Source: JAAZMA01 sp964564325
GTDB taxonomy: Bacteria > Bacillota > Clostridia > Tissierellales > Tepidimicrobiaceae
NCBI GenBank assembly: GCA_964564325.1
Contig: CAZMBD010000024.1
Location: 1 to 23,572 of the forward strand
Length of the DNA stretch: 23,572 nt
Direction: 5' to 3'
The position numbers and the translations under genes are program-made. The notes beneath the pieces were generated by a model that did not search any database, was not told where the DNA came from, and saw nothing but the letters and a program-made list of their open reading frames with translations. The number at the start of each line of letters is the position of its first letter. The stretch's first letter is position 1. Below are positions 1 through 8,435 of this stretch, piece after piece.

Positions 1-211
1 CAGTAAACTTTTCAAATGTAGCATCTGCACCACCATATGCTACCATTACACTTAAAGTTGTCCCTTCAAAAGGTTTATCATTTGTCTCTTCACCTGTTTG
101 TTCTTCAGGTTCTACATCTTTTTTAGGTGCATCAGCTTTTTGACATGCTACTACACCAAAAGCTAATACAAATATTAGCAATAATGCAAGTACTTTTTTC
201 TTTATATTCAT
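1..211 (-). CDS. Extracellular solute-binding lipoprotein, N-terminal fragment
   Basis: The gene is cut by the left edge; only about 70 N-terminal residues are visible. It starts at ATG 211-209, with AAAAAAGGAG nine bases upstream. The protein opens with a lipoprotein signal peptide: lysines, then a hydrophobic stretch, then a lipobox-like VVAC with the acylated Cys at residue 23. An acidic linker rich in Glu, Lys and Pro follows, then a strand reading GTTLSVMVAYGGADATFEKF. That strand resembles the first beta strand of family-1 extracellular solute-binding proteins of ABC importers (family knowledge). The protein is probably tethered outside the membrane and feeds a permease beyond the window. 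The substrate cannot be told from this fragment. It lies downstream of the ydjI homologue on the same strand after a 102-bp gap, in which I see no convincing promoter. Confidence 0.75.
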   Translation of the reverse strand, partial: MNIKKKVLALLLIFVLAFGVVACQKADAPKKDVEPEEQTGEETNDKPFEGTTLSVMVAYGGADATFEKFT

Positions 212-313
212 ATTATGTCACTCCTTTTTTCTTACTAGAAATAAGGTAACATTATTCGTCAATTTAATCCAATAGATATTATCTATAGAACGAAGCACAA
301 CTATAGATTATTT

Positions 314-1252
314 CTATAGCTTTTGTCCACAGTTGGAGCAGAAATTTCCTTCTCCTGTTTTTTGTCCACAATTAGGGCAAAAATTTGGCTTATTACTACT
401 TTGAGACGGTTTACCTTCATCCATGTTTTTCATCATTTCCTTAGCTACATTCATTCCCATCATCATCCCTGCCATATCTGAGGCTGTACCTCCACCTTTA
501 ACTTTCCCAGAGGATATTCCTTCAGTCATGGATATTTGTTGGAACCTACCTAAATCTCCTACCATGCTATGAGAAGCTGTTTTATTTATCATTTCTTGAA
601 TTTCTTCTGGATAGTTAAAACTAATAATATTAAATCCTGTAATAGTCATACCACTATCCATTATTTCCATATCTAAATCTTCCCTAATTCCCTTAGCTAT
701 TTCAAAAGAATTAGCTTGAAGATTAAACATATCTTTTCCTTCCTTTACTATCCACTTCATCAGTAATTGATCCAATACAGAAGTAATTCTTAATTTTACA
801 TCTTCCACTAAATATGATTGTTTTACCCCTGCTATTTTATCTATTAATCTAATATAATCATCTACTTTAAAATTAAAAGTACCATTAGCTCTAATTGGCA
901 TTCCACCAGGTAAGCCCATAGTAGGAATATTTATAGCATTTTTAGTTCCCCATTTTACTATAAATTCCTTAGTATTTACAAATAATACTTCAGCTCTCAT
1001 TCCAGTATTAAATCCAAATTTAAAACCCTTTAGTGTAGATAAAAAAGGTATGATTTGAGACTCTATATCATATTCCCCTTCATCTTGAAAAATCCCTTCA
1101 ATCTTACCATTAAATAAAAATATAGCATCCTGTCCAGGTCTAATAATTAATTTACTTCCCTTTTTTATTTCTCTATTAGTCCATTTCCAAAATATCATAT
1201 CATCTCGAAATTCTTCCCACTCCACTACATTAGCAAATTGTTTTCCAAACAT
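314..1252 (-). CDS. ydjI: SPFH-domain protein with C-terminal zinc ribbon (YdjI-like)
   Basis: A 312-aa protein without a signal peptide. Residues about 20-230 look like the SPFH (stomatin/prohibitin/flotillin-like) domain of the YdjI / 'virion core protein' group. A Gly/Met-rich stretch follows (about 245-275). A zinc ribbon with two CPNCGQ/CSNCGQ knuckles ends the protein at residues 290-312. Its start has a good GGAGG site seven bases upstream. It is last in a unit with homologues of PspA, YdjG and YdjH, exactly as in the B. subtilis pspA-ydjGHI operon, where the products are linked to membrane stress and YdjI helps bring PspA to the membrane (family knowledge). A membrane-associated scaffold role here is inferred from that. 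The symbol rests on domain content plus gene order, which together are strong. Confidence 0.85.
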   Translation of the reverse strand: MFGKQFANVVEWEEFRDDMIFWKWTNREIKKGSKLIIRPGQDAIFLFNGKIEGIFQDEGEYDIESQIIPFLSTLKGFKFGFNTGMRAEVLFVNTKEFIVKWGTKNAINIPTMGLPGGMPIRANGTFNFKVDDYIRLIDKIAGVKQSYLVEDVKLRITSVLDQLLMKWIVKEGKDMFNLQANSFEIAKGIREDLDMEIMDSGMTITGFNIISFNYPEEIQEMINKTASHSMVGDLGRFQQISMTEGISSGKVKGGGTASDMAGMMMGMNVAKEMMKNMDEGKPSQSSNKPNFCPNCGQKTGEGNFCSNCGQKL

Positions 1253-1280
1253 AGTTTTACCTCCTTATATTAAAATTCTA

Positions 1281-1328
1281 TAAATAAGTTCACTTTTACA
1301 AGCCAGGCCTAAAAAGTGAACTTATTTA
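1281..1328 (-). terminator. Intercistronic stem-loop between ydjH-like and ydjI-like genes
   Basis: Positions 1282-1297 (AAATAAGTTCACTTTT) are the exact reverse complement of 1312-1327, and 1281/1328 add one more pair, giving a 17-bp stem with a 14-nt loop. The stop codon of the ydjH-like gene (1326-1328) lies in the stem. On the minus strand the hairpin is followed by a broken T-run (ATTTATAGAATTTT), so it is probably a leaky terminator or an mRNA-stabilising element rather than a full stop. It would set the level of the last gene relative to the first three. Confidence 0.6.
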
Positions 1329-2117
1329 AAAGCCTCCTCTACTGCCACTGTGGGAATGGCCACCTGAAGTGGTTCCACCACCACTACTACCACCACCAAA
1401 ACCTCCTCCTGATGAATTATTATTGGAAGAGGGTTTCCTAGTCTTAGTTACAGAGGTTCTTAAATAATTATCTCTTTTATTCACTACTCTAGAACTACTA
1501 AAATCTCTATAGGTCCCTTCATAAACAGTAACTCCTCCTCCAGAGTTATAAGCCATGGATCCTACTATTATTCCAGCAATAACTAAGGACATTATAATTT
1601 GAAACCATAGATTGAAAAGTATATTATCTGGATCTACATGTGGTTCCATGCCCATATATTTATACCCTAATTTAATAAATTTACTAAAAGCCGTATAATA
1701 ATCTCCATTGGATAAATAAGGACTGATCTTATTACGAATTAAATCTAATCTATAATCACTTAAATATTCTTCACCTTTATAAAATCCTGCTAAATATACT
1801 TCTCTATAGTGCATATCTATAGTGATTATGGCAGTATTGCCATGGGGTCTATCGAAACCTAGGGCATTATCATCATAAAAATCCTCCATATATTTTACTA
1901 TATCTTTTCCATTGGTATTCTTAGTAGTTAATATGATAAAATCAGTTTCTCGCTTTTCACTATATTTTTCTGCCATTAACTCTAGTTTTTCTACTTCTTC
2001 AGCTTCCAATAAATTAGCAAAATCATATACTCTTTGCTTAGGTGCCGCTGCTTCTACTGGTACTATGGATAATATAAATAAAATTATTGCTAAAAATATA
2101 ATTTTCCTTCTCACCAC
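1326..2117 (-). CDS. ydjH: TPM-domain membrane protein (YdjH/YgcG-like)
   Basis: The open frame runs up to 2189, but I place the start at GTG 2117 (or the adjacent GTG 2114): GGGGGG lies six bases upstream, and the translated start then reads VVRRKIIFLAII, a normal signal peptide ending near VEAAA. The product is about 263 aa. Residues about 30-155 match the TPM domain (YDFANLL, then TDFIILTTKN and TAIITIDMHYREVY). A single transmembrane segment (about 170-190) follows. The C-terminal tail is almost entirely Gly, Ser and His, ending SRGGF, which is typical of this family. The start overlaps the last codons of the ydjG-like gene by a few bases, suggesting translational coupling. In B. subtilis the homologue belongs to the PspA membrane-stress operon; its biochemical activity is not settled. 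Confidence 0.85.
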   Translation of the reverse strand: MVRRKIIFLAIILFILSIVPVEAAAPKQRVYDFANLLEAEEVEKLELMAEKYSEKRETDFIILTTKNTNGKDIVKYMEDFYDDNALGFDRPHGNTAIITIDMHYREVYLAGFYKGEEYLSDYRLDLIRNKISPYLSNGDYYTAFSKFIKLGYKYMGMEPHVDPDNILFNLWFQIIMSLVIAGIIVGSMAYNSGGGVTVYEGTYRDFSSSRVVNKRDNYLRTSVTKTRKPSSNNNSSGGGFGGGSSGGGTTSGGHSHSGSRGGF

Positions 2118-3139
2118 AATCCACCCCCCATGGCTAAGGCAATAATCTTTAATATGATAAATGTTAATCCTGCTATTCCTCCAAACCATTTGAGAACTCT
2201 AATAAAGCTAATAGGTGGTTTCCCTACTACTTTTCCTGTTTGCCCATTCATGGCAAAGGTATGTTCTGAATAATCATAATCATAATATACCATCCATACA
2301 GGTAATAATGTATAATAGGCATTTTTCTTATTTGTATTTATATTTTTACTATTATATCTAACTGAAGAATAACCAGTAATAGTAGAACTAATATAAGAAT
2401 TTATATAATTTTCAATTTTAGATTTAGCCCTTGGTAATAATTCTTTTTCATCATAATTGTATTTTTCTGCAATATATCCTGCTAAATAAGGGGTTTTGAA
2501 TTCCTTCAAACCATTGTAATTATATGGTTCTATCTTATCCATTAGCTCATCATTCATTTTTTCAGAGGCATCTACTGGTAGTTTTACATAATCTAAATTT
2601 ATATCTCTATAAACATCATAATACCTAGTTTCTGTATATATATAATCTCCCCTAGTATAAGTCCTCACTTTAGTACATATTGCATTGACCTGAACTCTAG
2701 AATTTAAATCATATAGCCAAAAGGGTACATATATACCTGTAATATTTTTTATTCTATCTGCAGTCATAAATCCCTTTGGAGTAAGTTTGCCATTTCCTGC
2801 CCAAGATTTAAAAGCCTTCATAGCCTCTTCCTTGCTAATTTTAAAGGGAATTATTTTAGCTGGTGCCATCTTCCCTGCCAATCTATCTCCCAAAACTACT
2901 CCTGCACCACAAAAACTACAAGTAGTAGCTGTAGTATCTGCATCCGTCATAATTACTGCACCACAATTTTTACAATGGTACTCCTTTCCATCCTCTTCAG
3001 AGAAAACTCCTTGAATATTTTCAACAGGAAAATCTTCTATACTATCTTCTCTACCACAACTATCACAATATAATTTCCCAGTTTCCGTATCATAGGCCAT
3101 ATCTCCCCCACAATTAGGACATTTATAATGTATTACCAT
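2111..3139 (-). CDS. ydjG: Double zinc-ribbon, membrane-anchored protein (YdjG-like)
   Basis: A 342-aa protein with two TFIIB-type zinc ribbons at the N terminus: C7/C10 with C25/C28, and C56/C59 with C74/C77. A mixed alpha/beta domain (about 90-300) rich in Tyr and Asn follows, and a hydrophobic C-terminal segment at about 313-338 likely anchors it in the membrane. The start ATG 3139 is preceded by GGTGGTGATAAT. The order zinc ribbon plus membrane anchor, next to PspA and SPFH proteins, matches YdjG of the B. subtilis pspA operon. That protein is thought to work with YdjH and YdjI in localising PspA (family knowledge). Despite the TFIIB-like ribbon, nothing here points to a transcription role. 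Confidence 0.85.
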   Translation of the reverse strand: MVIHYKCPNCGGDMAYDTETGKLYCDSCGREDSIEDFPVENIQGVFSEEDGKEYHCKNCGAVIMTDADTTATTCSFCGAGVVLGDRLAGKMAPAKIIPFKISKEEAMKAFKSWAGNGKLTPKGFMTADRIKNITGIYVPFWLYDLNSRVQVNAICTKVRTYTRGDYIYTETRYYDVYRDINLDYVKLPVDASEKMNDELMDKIEPYNYNGLKEFKTPYLAGYIAEKYNYDEKELLPRAKSKIENYINSYISSTITGYSSVRYNSKNINTNKKNAYYTLLPVWMVYYDYDYSEHTFAMNGQTGKVVGKPPISFIRVLKWFGGIAGLTFIILKIIALAMGGGLW

Positions 3140-3182
3140 ATTATCACCACCCTTATCCCCTTCGGGGAAATTTACAATTAAA

Positions 3183-3202
3183 GCTGTAGCCTGAGCTACA
3201 GC
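3183..3202 (-). terminator. Hairpin after pspA, possible attenuator
   Basis: GCTGTAGC (3183-3190) and GCTACAGC (3195-3202) form a perfect 8-bp stem with a CTGA loop, only eight bases after the pspA stop codon. In the pspA reading direction it is followed by TTTAATTG, a poor T-run, so partial termination or 3'-end protection of a pspA-only transcript is more likely than a full stop. A second small hairpin (cccc-ttc-gggg, 3157-3167) lies between it and the next ribosome binding site. Confidence 0.5.
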
Positions 3203-3209
3203 CTTTTTA

Positions 3210-3893
3210 TTATTCCTTATCTTTTAATTTAGCCTTTAGTTTTTCTAACTCATCTTCCACATCTGTATCCTTATTATCATCATATTTAGCTGCTAAATCC
3301 TTTATATCATCTTTTGGGGATTTGTTTAATTCTGCCATAGCATTTGCTTCATCTAATGCCTTATTTACTTTGTCTTCCATTCTTTCAAATTGAGATATAG
3401 AAGTATTGGCATCTGTTACTGAAGAACCTATTTTATTTATCTTATCTTGAGTTTTAGCCACTGCCATTTTTCCTTTTAGCATAGTCCTTCTAGATTCTAA
3501 TTCATTAATATCTGAAACTAATTTATCGTGCATTTCTCTCATTTTTTCCGCATTAGTTGTAGCTAAATTATATGCTTCTTCCAGTTCTTTTTCTTTCTTT
3601 GACAATTCCACTTTTCTCTCTAAAAATTTCTTAGCATCATTTTCATTTCCAGTTTCCAATGCTTTCATAGCATAGTTTTCCATTTTTTCTACATCTTCTC
3701 GACACTCGTCCAATACCCTTTTTGCTCTCTTTTCCTCTGCCATTATAGAGGCTGTTTCTGCCTTTACATTACCTAAATCTCTGTTCAGATTCCTCAAATA
3801 CTGATCTATCATTTTCTCTGGATCTTCTGCCTTATCTAATAAAGCATTAATATTACTAGCCATTATATCTTTAAACCTATTTAGCATACCCAT
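3210..3893 (-). CDS. pspA: PspA/IM30 family membrane-stress protein
   Basis: The open frame begins at ATG 3899, but AGGGAGG is best spaced for the ATG at 3893, giving MGMLNRFKDIMASN, the typical PspA/Vipp1 N terminus (MGxxxRFKDI). The 227-aa product is almost entirely helical and charged: an N-terminal amphipathic helix (1-22), the DPEKMIDQYLRNL motif (about 25-40), then long coiled-coil helices to about residue 200 and an acidic tail. PspA proteins polymerise on the inner face of damaged membranes and limit proton leakage (family knowledge). It is the first gene of a pspA-ydjG-ydjH-ydjI-like unit. On the minus strand, TATAAT-like boxes occur at 3927-3922 and 3937-3932, but no good -35, and the upstream region runs into the assembly gap. 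Confidence 0.92.
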   Translation of the reverse strand: MGMLNRFKDIMASNINALLDKAEDPEKMIDQYLRNLNRDLGNVKAETASIMAEEKRAKRVLDECREDVEKMENYAMKALETGNENDAKKFLERKVELSKKEKELEEAYNLATTNAEKMREMHDKLVSDINELESRRTMLKGKMAVAKTQDKINKIGSSVTDANTSISQFERMEDKVNKALDEANAMAELNKSPKDDIKDLAAKYDDNKDTDVEDELEKLKAKLKDKE

Positions 3894-3946
3894 GATCATC
3901 CCTCCCTTTTATCTTATTAAAATTATATCATATTATACTTATTTAA

Positions 3947-4001
3947 TATACAATTTATTTTGCCCTAAAAATAAGACAGAGGAACCGTCCCCTGTCTTAT
4001 T
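3947..4001. repeat. 55-bp exact duplicate, left side of the assembly gap
   Basis: This segment is identical, base for base, to 4102-4156 on the other side of the N run. Its inner part (3970-4001) is an imperfect palindrome: AATAAGACAG and CTGTCTTATT arms around AGGAACCGTCCC. The identity stops exactly at the Ns, so it is probably the same stretch of genome represented at both contig ends. Confidence 0.9.
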
Positions 4002-4101
4002 NNNNNNNNNNNNNNNNNNNNNNNNNNNNNNNNNNNNNNNNNNNNNNNNNNNNNNNNNNNNNNNNNNNNNNNNNNNNNNNNNNNNNNNNNNNNNNNNNNN
4101 N
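4002..4101. other. Assembly gap of 100 Ns
   Basis: Exactly 100 undetermined bases, the conventional size for a gap of unknown length. Any reading frame drawn across it is meaningless. It lies between the 3' end of the LxxG-repeat protein gene and the promoter region of pspA. Confidence 0.98.
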
Positions 4102-4156
4102 TATACAATTTATTTTGCCCTAAAAATAAGACAGAGGAACCGTCCCCTGTCTTATT
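4102..4156 (-). repeat. 55-bp exact duplicate, right side of gap, with palindromic terminator
   Basis: Identical to 3947-4001. The palindrome at 4125-4156 has 10-bp arms, two more G-C pairs after one mismatch, and the loop AACCGT. Read on the minus strand it is followed by TTTTTAGGG, so it can act as an intrinsic terminator for the gene that ends at 4152; that gene's TAA stop lies within the first arm. A related palindrome is found at 9412-9445. Confidence 0.85.
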
Positions 4157-6332
4157 TCTTAAATATGCCTTTGAGCCAAGCTACAAAGCCTTTTTCTTCC
4201 TTTTCCTCTTTTTCTTCTAATACTACTTTCTCTACTTCTTCTTCATATTTTACTCCTTCAGTTTTCATTATGAATTTTAAATTACCGTCCATATCTTCTG
4301 AAATTCCTGTGAAAGATTTATTGTCTCTAGCAAGTTTTACTAATTCATCTTTTACATCTATAACTTTAGCTATATCTAAATCTGCATTATTTACTTCTTC
4401 ACTCATTTTTAAAATTCCTTCATTATGGAATTCAGTCATTCCTTCGTTTAATTCTTGACTTCCTTCTGCTAATTTATTGCTACCTTCTCTTAATTTTCCT
4501 CCTCCATCTGCTAGAGCATTTACACCACTATTTAATTCATTTACTCCATTGTAAAGTGTTCCGCTACCTGCATTTAATTCTTTTAGACCATTAGTTAAAG
4601 CATCTGTTCCTTGTGCTAAACTACTAGCCCCTTCGCTAAATTTAGCTGAACCTTCCTTCACTTTATTAGAATTTTCACTTAAAACATTTGCTCCCTGTTG
4701 TAGTCCATTGCTACCTTCTACTAATTGCTTTGAAGCTGCCTTTAATCCTTCAGTACCTGCATCTAATTGTTCTAAGCCTCCACCAATTTTCTTTTGACCA
4801 TTATTTACATTTTCAATTCCTTGAGCCAATTCTCTAGATGCCATTTCTGCTTCTTTAATTCCTGCTTCTATTTGTTCTATTCCTTGCACCAATTGAGTAC
4901 TAGAATTTTTTAAACCTTCTAAAGCCATCTTTTGTTCTCCAAGTCCTGCCAACATCTTTTCTGCTAAGGCATCTCCTCCAGGAAGTTTTCCCACAGCCTT
5001 AACTGCAGTTTCTAGTCCTTCTACTCCTTTTAATAATAGTCCTATTACTTTTCCTTCTTTTTCTTTGCCTTTTTTAATTTCCTCTAAGCCTTCTAAACTC
5101 TTAGCCAATCCTTCTGATAAACTATCTTGACCAGTCTTTATAGTTTCTGTGCCTTGAATTAGTTCTTGCATACCTGTATTTAATTCTTTAGTTCCATTGG
5201 AAATTGCACTAGCACCTTCTGCTGTTTTACTAGCACCTTGAGAAAATTCCACTGCCTTTTCACTAAATTCTACCATACCTTCGCTTAAACCCATAAAGCC
5301 ATTTCCTAATTCATTTGCTGATTTAGATAATGTATTAGCACCTTCATTGATTTTAACACTGCCTAAATAACTACTGTTAATTCCTTCATTTAATTTAGAT
5401 GTACCATCTAATAAACTATTGGAACCAAATTTCAATTTTTCCATTCCATCTACTAATTCATTTACCCCATTGTTTAACTCATTTTGTCCATCGCATAATG
5501 CAGATATAGCATCAGCTAATTTTTCACTAGCTTCTGATATTTTATTCACTCCATCTATTAATTCATCTAAATCTTTAGCATCATCTAATCCATTTAATTC
5601 TGGTATTTCTGAAGTAGCTGTGAAAACTATTGGTTTCATTTCAAATTTTTCTACATCTGCTGTTATTTCTAAATTATCCTCAAAATCTAATATATCCTTG
5701 TTTTCTCCTAAACTTTCCTTAATTCCTGGGAAAGAAACAAATGTTATTATTTGATTGCTACCATCTGATACGATTTTCCCCGTATTTATACTTACATTTT
5801 TAAATTTATTCATAGGTAAATCTACTACAGTAGCTACCATATATGGAGTATATGCAGATCTACTGCCTTCATCTTTAATGTGGATATTGTGTTTGTCTGT
5901 ATTCTCGATATTTATATTAATTTTTAATTTTCCAGATTTTCCTGCAATATCTTCTATATTTACTTCTTTTCCATCTAAATAATATTTTATATTTGGTTTT
6001 AAAGGTAGTTCCTTTTTAACTTTCCCTTGATAATATAAATCTGTATTATTTGTTTCCCAAGTCAATTTTCCATTTTCAATTTTAGGTACTTCTTCTCCTT
6101 TAACATTTGTTACTTCTTCTAAAATACTTATATCTTCTACAGTATTTAGTGAAGTATCTGAATGTAACCAAATACTAGATATAGTTTCTATGTCTTCCCC
6201 ATTATTATCTAAATTTACATATACAGTTTCTTCTTTATTAACTTTCCCCTCACCGTAGGCAATACTAGGTAAAAACATTGAAAATACCATAACTACCGCT
6301 AATATTTTAGATAGTGTCTTATTTGTTTTCAT
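4152..6332 (-). CDS. Secreted LxxG-repeat protein, MMPL partner (YhgE/Pip-like repeats)
   Basis: Start chosen at ATG 6332: AGGAAGGA lies six bases upstream and the protein then begins MKTNKTLSK followed by a hydrophobic segment and a likely cleavage site after SIAYG (residue 27). The product is 726 aa. Residues about 30-245 form a beta-rich domain. Residues about 282-632 contain dozens of LxxG units spaced by seven (such as LNNGVNELVDGMEKL), the heptad pattern seen in YhgE/Pip-type proteins. The tail is acidic, then ends in a short amphipathic FVAWLKGIFKK. Unlike full YhgE proteins it has no multi-pass membrane domain. It overlaps the end of the MMPL gene by 14 bases, so the two are probably translationally coupled and may form an extracellular extension of the transporter (inference). 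The stop codon lies inside a terminator palindrome. Confidence 0.75.
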   Translation of the reverse strand: MKTNKTLSKILAVVMVFSMFLPSIAYGEGKVNKEETVYVNLDNNGEDIETISSIWLHSDTSLNTVEDISILEEVTNVKGEEVPKIENGKLTWETNNTDLYYQGKVKKELPLKPNIKYYLDGKEVNIEDIAGKSGKLKININIENTDKHNIHIKDEGSRSAYTPYMVATVVDLPMNKFKNVSINTGKIVSDGSNQIITFVSFPGIKESLGENKDILDFEDNLEITADVEKFEMKPIVFTATSEIPELNGLDDAKDLDELIDGVNKISEASEKLADAISALCDGQNELNNGVNELVDGMEKLKFGSNSLLDGTSKLNEGINSSYLGSVKINEGANTLSKSANELGNGFMGLSEGMVEFSEKAVEFSQGASKTAEGASAISNGTKELNTGMQELIQGTETIKTGQDSLSEGLAKSLEGLEEIKKGKEKEGKVIGLLLKGVEGLETAVKAVGKLPGGDALAEKMLAGLGEQKMALEGLKNSSTQLVQGIEQIEAGIKEAEMASRELAQGIENVNNGQKKIGGGLEQLDAGTEGLKAASKQLVEGSNGLQQGANVLSENSNKVKEGSAKFSEGASSLAQGTDALTNGLKELNAGSGTLYNGVNELNSGVNALADGGGKLREGSNKLAEGSQELNEGMTEFHNEGILKMSEEVNNADLDIAKVIDVKDELVKLARDNKSFTGISEDMDGNLKFIMKTEGVKYEEEVEKVVLEEKEEKEEKGFVAWLKGIFKK

Positions 6333-8424
6333 ATATAATCCTTCCTTTCTCAGTTTTTTCTTTGCTAGATTTCCAATCCTTAGTTGTAACGGCAATAAAT
6401 CCTTCAGTAGCTATTAATACTCCTGGTAGTATAAATAAAATTACTCCTGTGGATATTAATGCACCTCTAGCTACCATAGCAGCTAAACTCTTTACTAATT
6501 CCATATCTGAAACTACAGCAACGCCAATTGTAGATCCAAAGAAAGCCAATCCACTAGTTATAATGGATTTAGAAGATTCTCTAACAGAAATTTCCATGGC
6601 CTTAAATTTATTGTGACCATTTGCAACTTCTTCTTTAAATCTAGTACTTAATAATATGGCATAGTCTACTGTTGCCCCTAATTGTATAGAGCCTATTACA
6701 ATACCTGCAATAAATGGTATGGAGTTTCCTGCATAATAAGGAACACACATATTTATAAATATAGCTAACATTATTGCTAGTATTAAAAATATTGGTATAG
6801 ACAAGGATTTAAATACTATTAATATTATGGCAAATACTGCTGCAGTAGATAATATATTTACCCTTTTAAAATCATCATCAGCAATTCCTATTAAATCTTT
6901 AGTGAGAACCCCTTCTCCAGTTACAATTCCCGTTTTATCATGTTCTTTAACTATTTCTTCTATCCTTTCTATTTGGAAATTTTCCTCATCTGTTGCTGCC
7001 TTATACTCAGAATTTACTATTAGCTGTTTATAATCTCCTTGTTCAAATCTATCCCTTACGGAATCTGGGATAAACTCTTCTGGTATACTAGGTCCTATTA
7101 ATCCTTGATAAGAAAGCACATTTTCTATTCCGTCTAGCTCTTCAATTTCATCAATTATTTCCTTTACTTCATAATTTGGCATATCTTTAGACAATAAAAT
7201 CATATGAGTAGTCATCATATCGTAATCATCCTTTAGTTTCCTAAAGGCTATTATAGATTCCATATCATCTGGCAATGACTCGTCTAAATTGTAATACACC
7301 TCATTGTGATTTTGCCCATAAAATGCAGGGATAAATATCAATATTCCAATTAATATAAACAATCTATAATGCTCAGTTACAAGTTTTGCTAGCCCATTGA
7401 ACTCTGGAAGTATAGTCCCATGATTAAAGCGCTTAATCAATTTGTCAAAAACAAGTATAAATGCAGGCAATACAGTTAAAACTGAAACTACCCCAAATAC
7501 TACCCCCTTAGCCATTACAAAGCCTATATCTTTTCCTATAGTAAGTTCCATAACTGATATAGCTAAAAATCCTGCAATTGTAGTCAATGAACTACCTACT
7601 ATGGAAGAAGCAGTTTTAGCTATTGCATGCCCCATAGCTTCTTCTTTACTTTCAAATTCCTCACTTTCTTCTTCATATCTATGAATTAAGAATATAGAAT
7701 AATCAAGGGTTACCCCTAATTGCAATACTGCTGCCAAAGATTCAGTAATATATGAAACATCGTCAAAAATTATATTCGTTCCAAAATTATATAATATGGC
7801 ATAGCCAATACTAATTAAAATTATAAAAGGTAAAATAGTAGATTCTAGTGTAAGCATTAATATTATAGTAGCTAGTATTACTGCTAAAGCTATATATATT
7901 GGAGTTTGCTTATCAGCCAATGCCTTAGTATCTTTCAAAACTGCTGCCATTCCCGCTAGAAAACATTCTTTGTCTAAAACTTTTCTAATATCTTCTACCG
8001 CTTGTTGAGTTACAGGAGAAGAAGATTCTTCACTATATTTAATCATAAGTAATGTAGAATTTTCTCTATAAAACATTTCCTTTAATTCATCTGGTAGCAT
8101 TTCCTTTGGAATACTAATATCTAAAAAATCATCTACCCAAGTAACATCTTCAACACCTTCTATTTTACTTACTTTTTCCTTTACTTTTACAACATCCTTA
8201 GCTTCCATATTTTCTATAATAAGCATTCCTGTAGCAGAACTATTAAATACATCATTTAGTATTTCTTGCCCCTTTACAGATTCTAGATTTTTAGGTAAAT
8301 AAGTTAGGATATCATAATTTATCCTAGTATTTGCTTTACCATATAGTGCTGGTAATAATAACAGTGTAGCAATTATTAATACCATTACCCTATTCTTTGC
8401 TATAAACATTCCAAATTTGTTCAC
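6319..8424 (-). CDS. MMPL/RND-superfamily transporter
   Basis: A 701-aa protein with two homologous halves. Each half begins with one transmembrane segment (about 12-28 and 353-370), continues with an extracytoplasmic domain (about 30-175 and 370-540), and ends with a five-segment membrane bundle (about 176-330 and 545-685). The intramembrane motifs LDYSIFLIHRYEEE and VDYAILLSTRFKEE carry the Asp of the RND/MMPL proton-relay helix in both halves. The start is GTG 8424 with AGGAG eight bases upstream; an in-frame ATG occurs five codons later. It follows the TetR gene by 11 bp, and the binding site AGGAG overlaps the TetR stop. Such transporters move lipids or lipophilic compounds using ion gradients (family knowledge). 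The substrate here is unknown; control by the adjacent TetR fits an efflux or lipid-stress role. Confidence 0.88.
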   Translation of the reverse strand: MNKFGMFIAKNRVMVLIIATLLLLPALYGKANTRINYDILTYLPKNLESVKGQEILNDVFNSSATGMLIIENMEAKDVVKVKEKVSKIEGVEDVTWVDDFLDISIPKEMLPDELKEMFYRENSTLLMIKYSEESSSPVTQQAVEDIRKVLDKECFLAGMAAVLKDTKALADKQTPIYIALAVILATIILMLTLESTILPFIILISIGYAILYNFGTNIIFDDVSYITESLAAVLQLGVTLDYSIFLIHRYEEESEEFESKEEAMGHAIAKTASSIVGSSLTTIAGFLAISVMELTIGKDIGFVMAKGVVFGVVSVLTVLPAFILVFDKLIKRFNHGTILPEFNGLAKLVTEHYRLFILIGILIFIPAFYGQNHNEVYYNLDESLPDDMESIIAFRKLKDDYDMMTTHMILLSKDMPNYEVKEIIDEIEELDGIENVLSYQGLIGPSIPEEFIPDSVRDRFEQGDYKQLIVNSEYKAATDEENFQIERIEEIVKEHDKTGIVTGEGVLTKDLIGIADDDFKRVNILSTAAVFAIILIVFKSLSIPIFLILAIMLAIFINMCVPYYAGNSIPFIAGIVIGSIQLGATVDYAILLSTRFKEEVANGHNKFKAMEISVRESSKSIITSGLAFFGSTIGVAVVSDMELVKSLAAMVARGALISTGVILFILPGVLIATEGFIAVTTKDWKSSKEKTEKGRIIYENK

Positions 8425-8435
8425 ATTATCATCTC

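Noticed and set aside
212..262. TTGACG (262-257) as -35 of a promoter for the lipoprotein gene
   Set aside because: The matching -10 (TCTAGT) is weak and the transcript would begin inside the ribosome binding site, leaving no usable leader.
314..3893. Phage origin for the SPFH/'virion core protein' and zinc ribbon genes
   Set aside because: The old 'virion core' name is only a family label; the gene order is that of the cellular pspA-ydjGHI operon and no phage genes are nearby.
3892..4458. Plus-strand reading frame of 188 codons crossing the N gap
   Set aside because: It depends on translating undetermined bases and is antisense to a well-supported gene.
4430..5560. Apparent tandem DNA repeats in the LxxG protein gene
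   Set aside because: The repeats are at protein level (LxxG heptads with varied codons); I see no exact tandem DNA units or CRISPR-like spacing.
6314..6616. Plus-strand frame of 100 codons opposite the MMPL gene
   Set aside because: Shadow of the MMPL coding sequence; no ribosome binding site and a composition reflecting the opposite strand.
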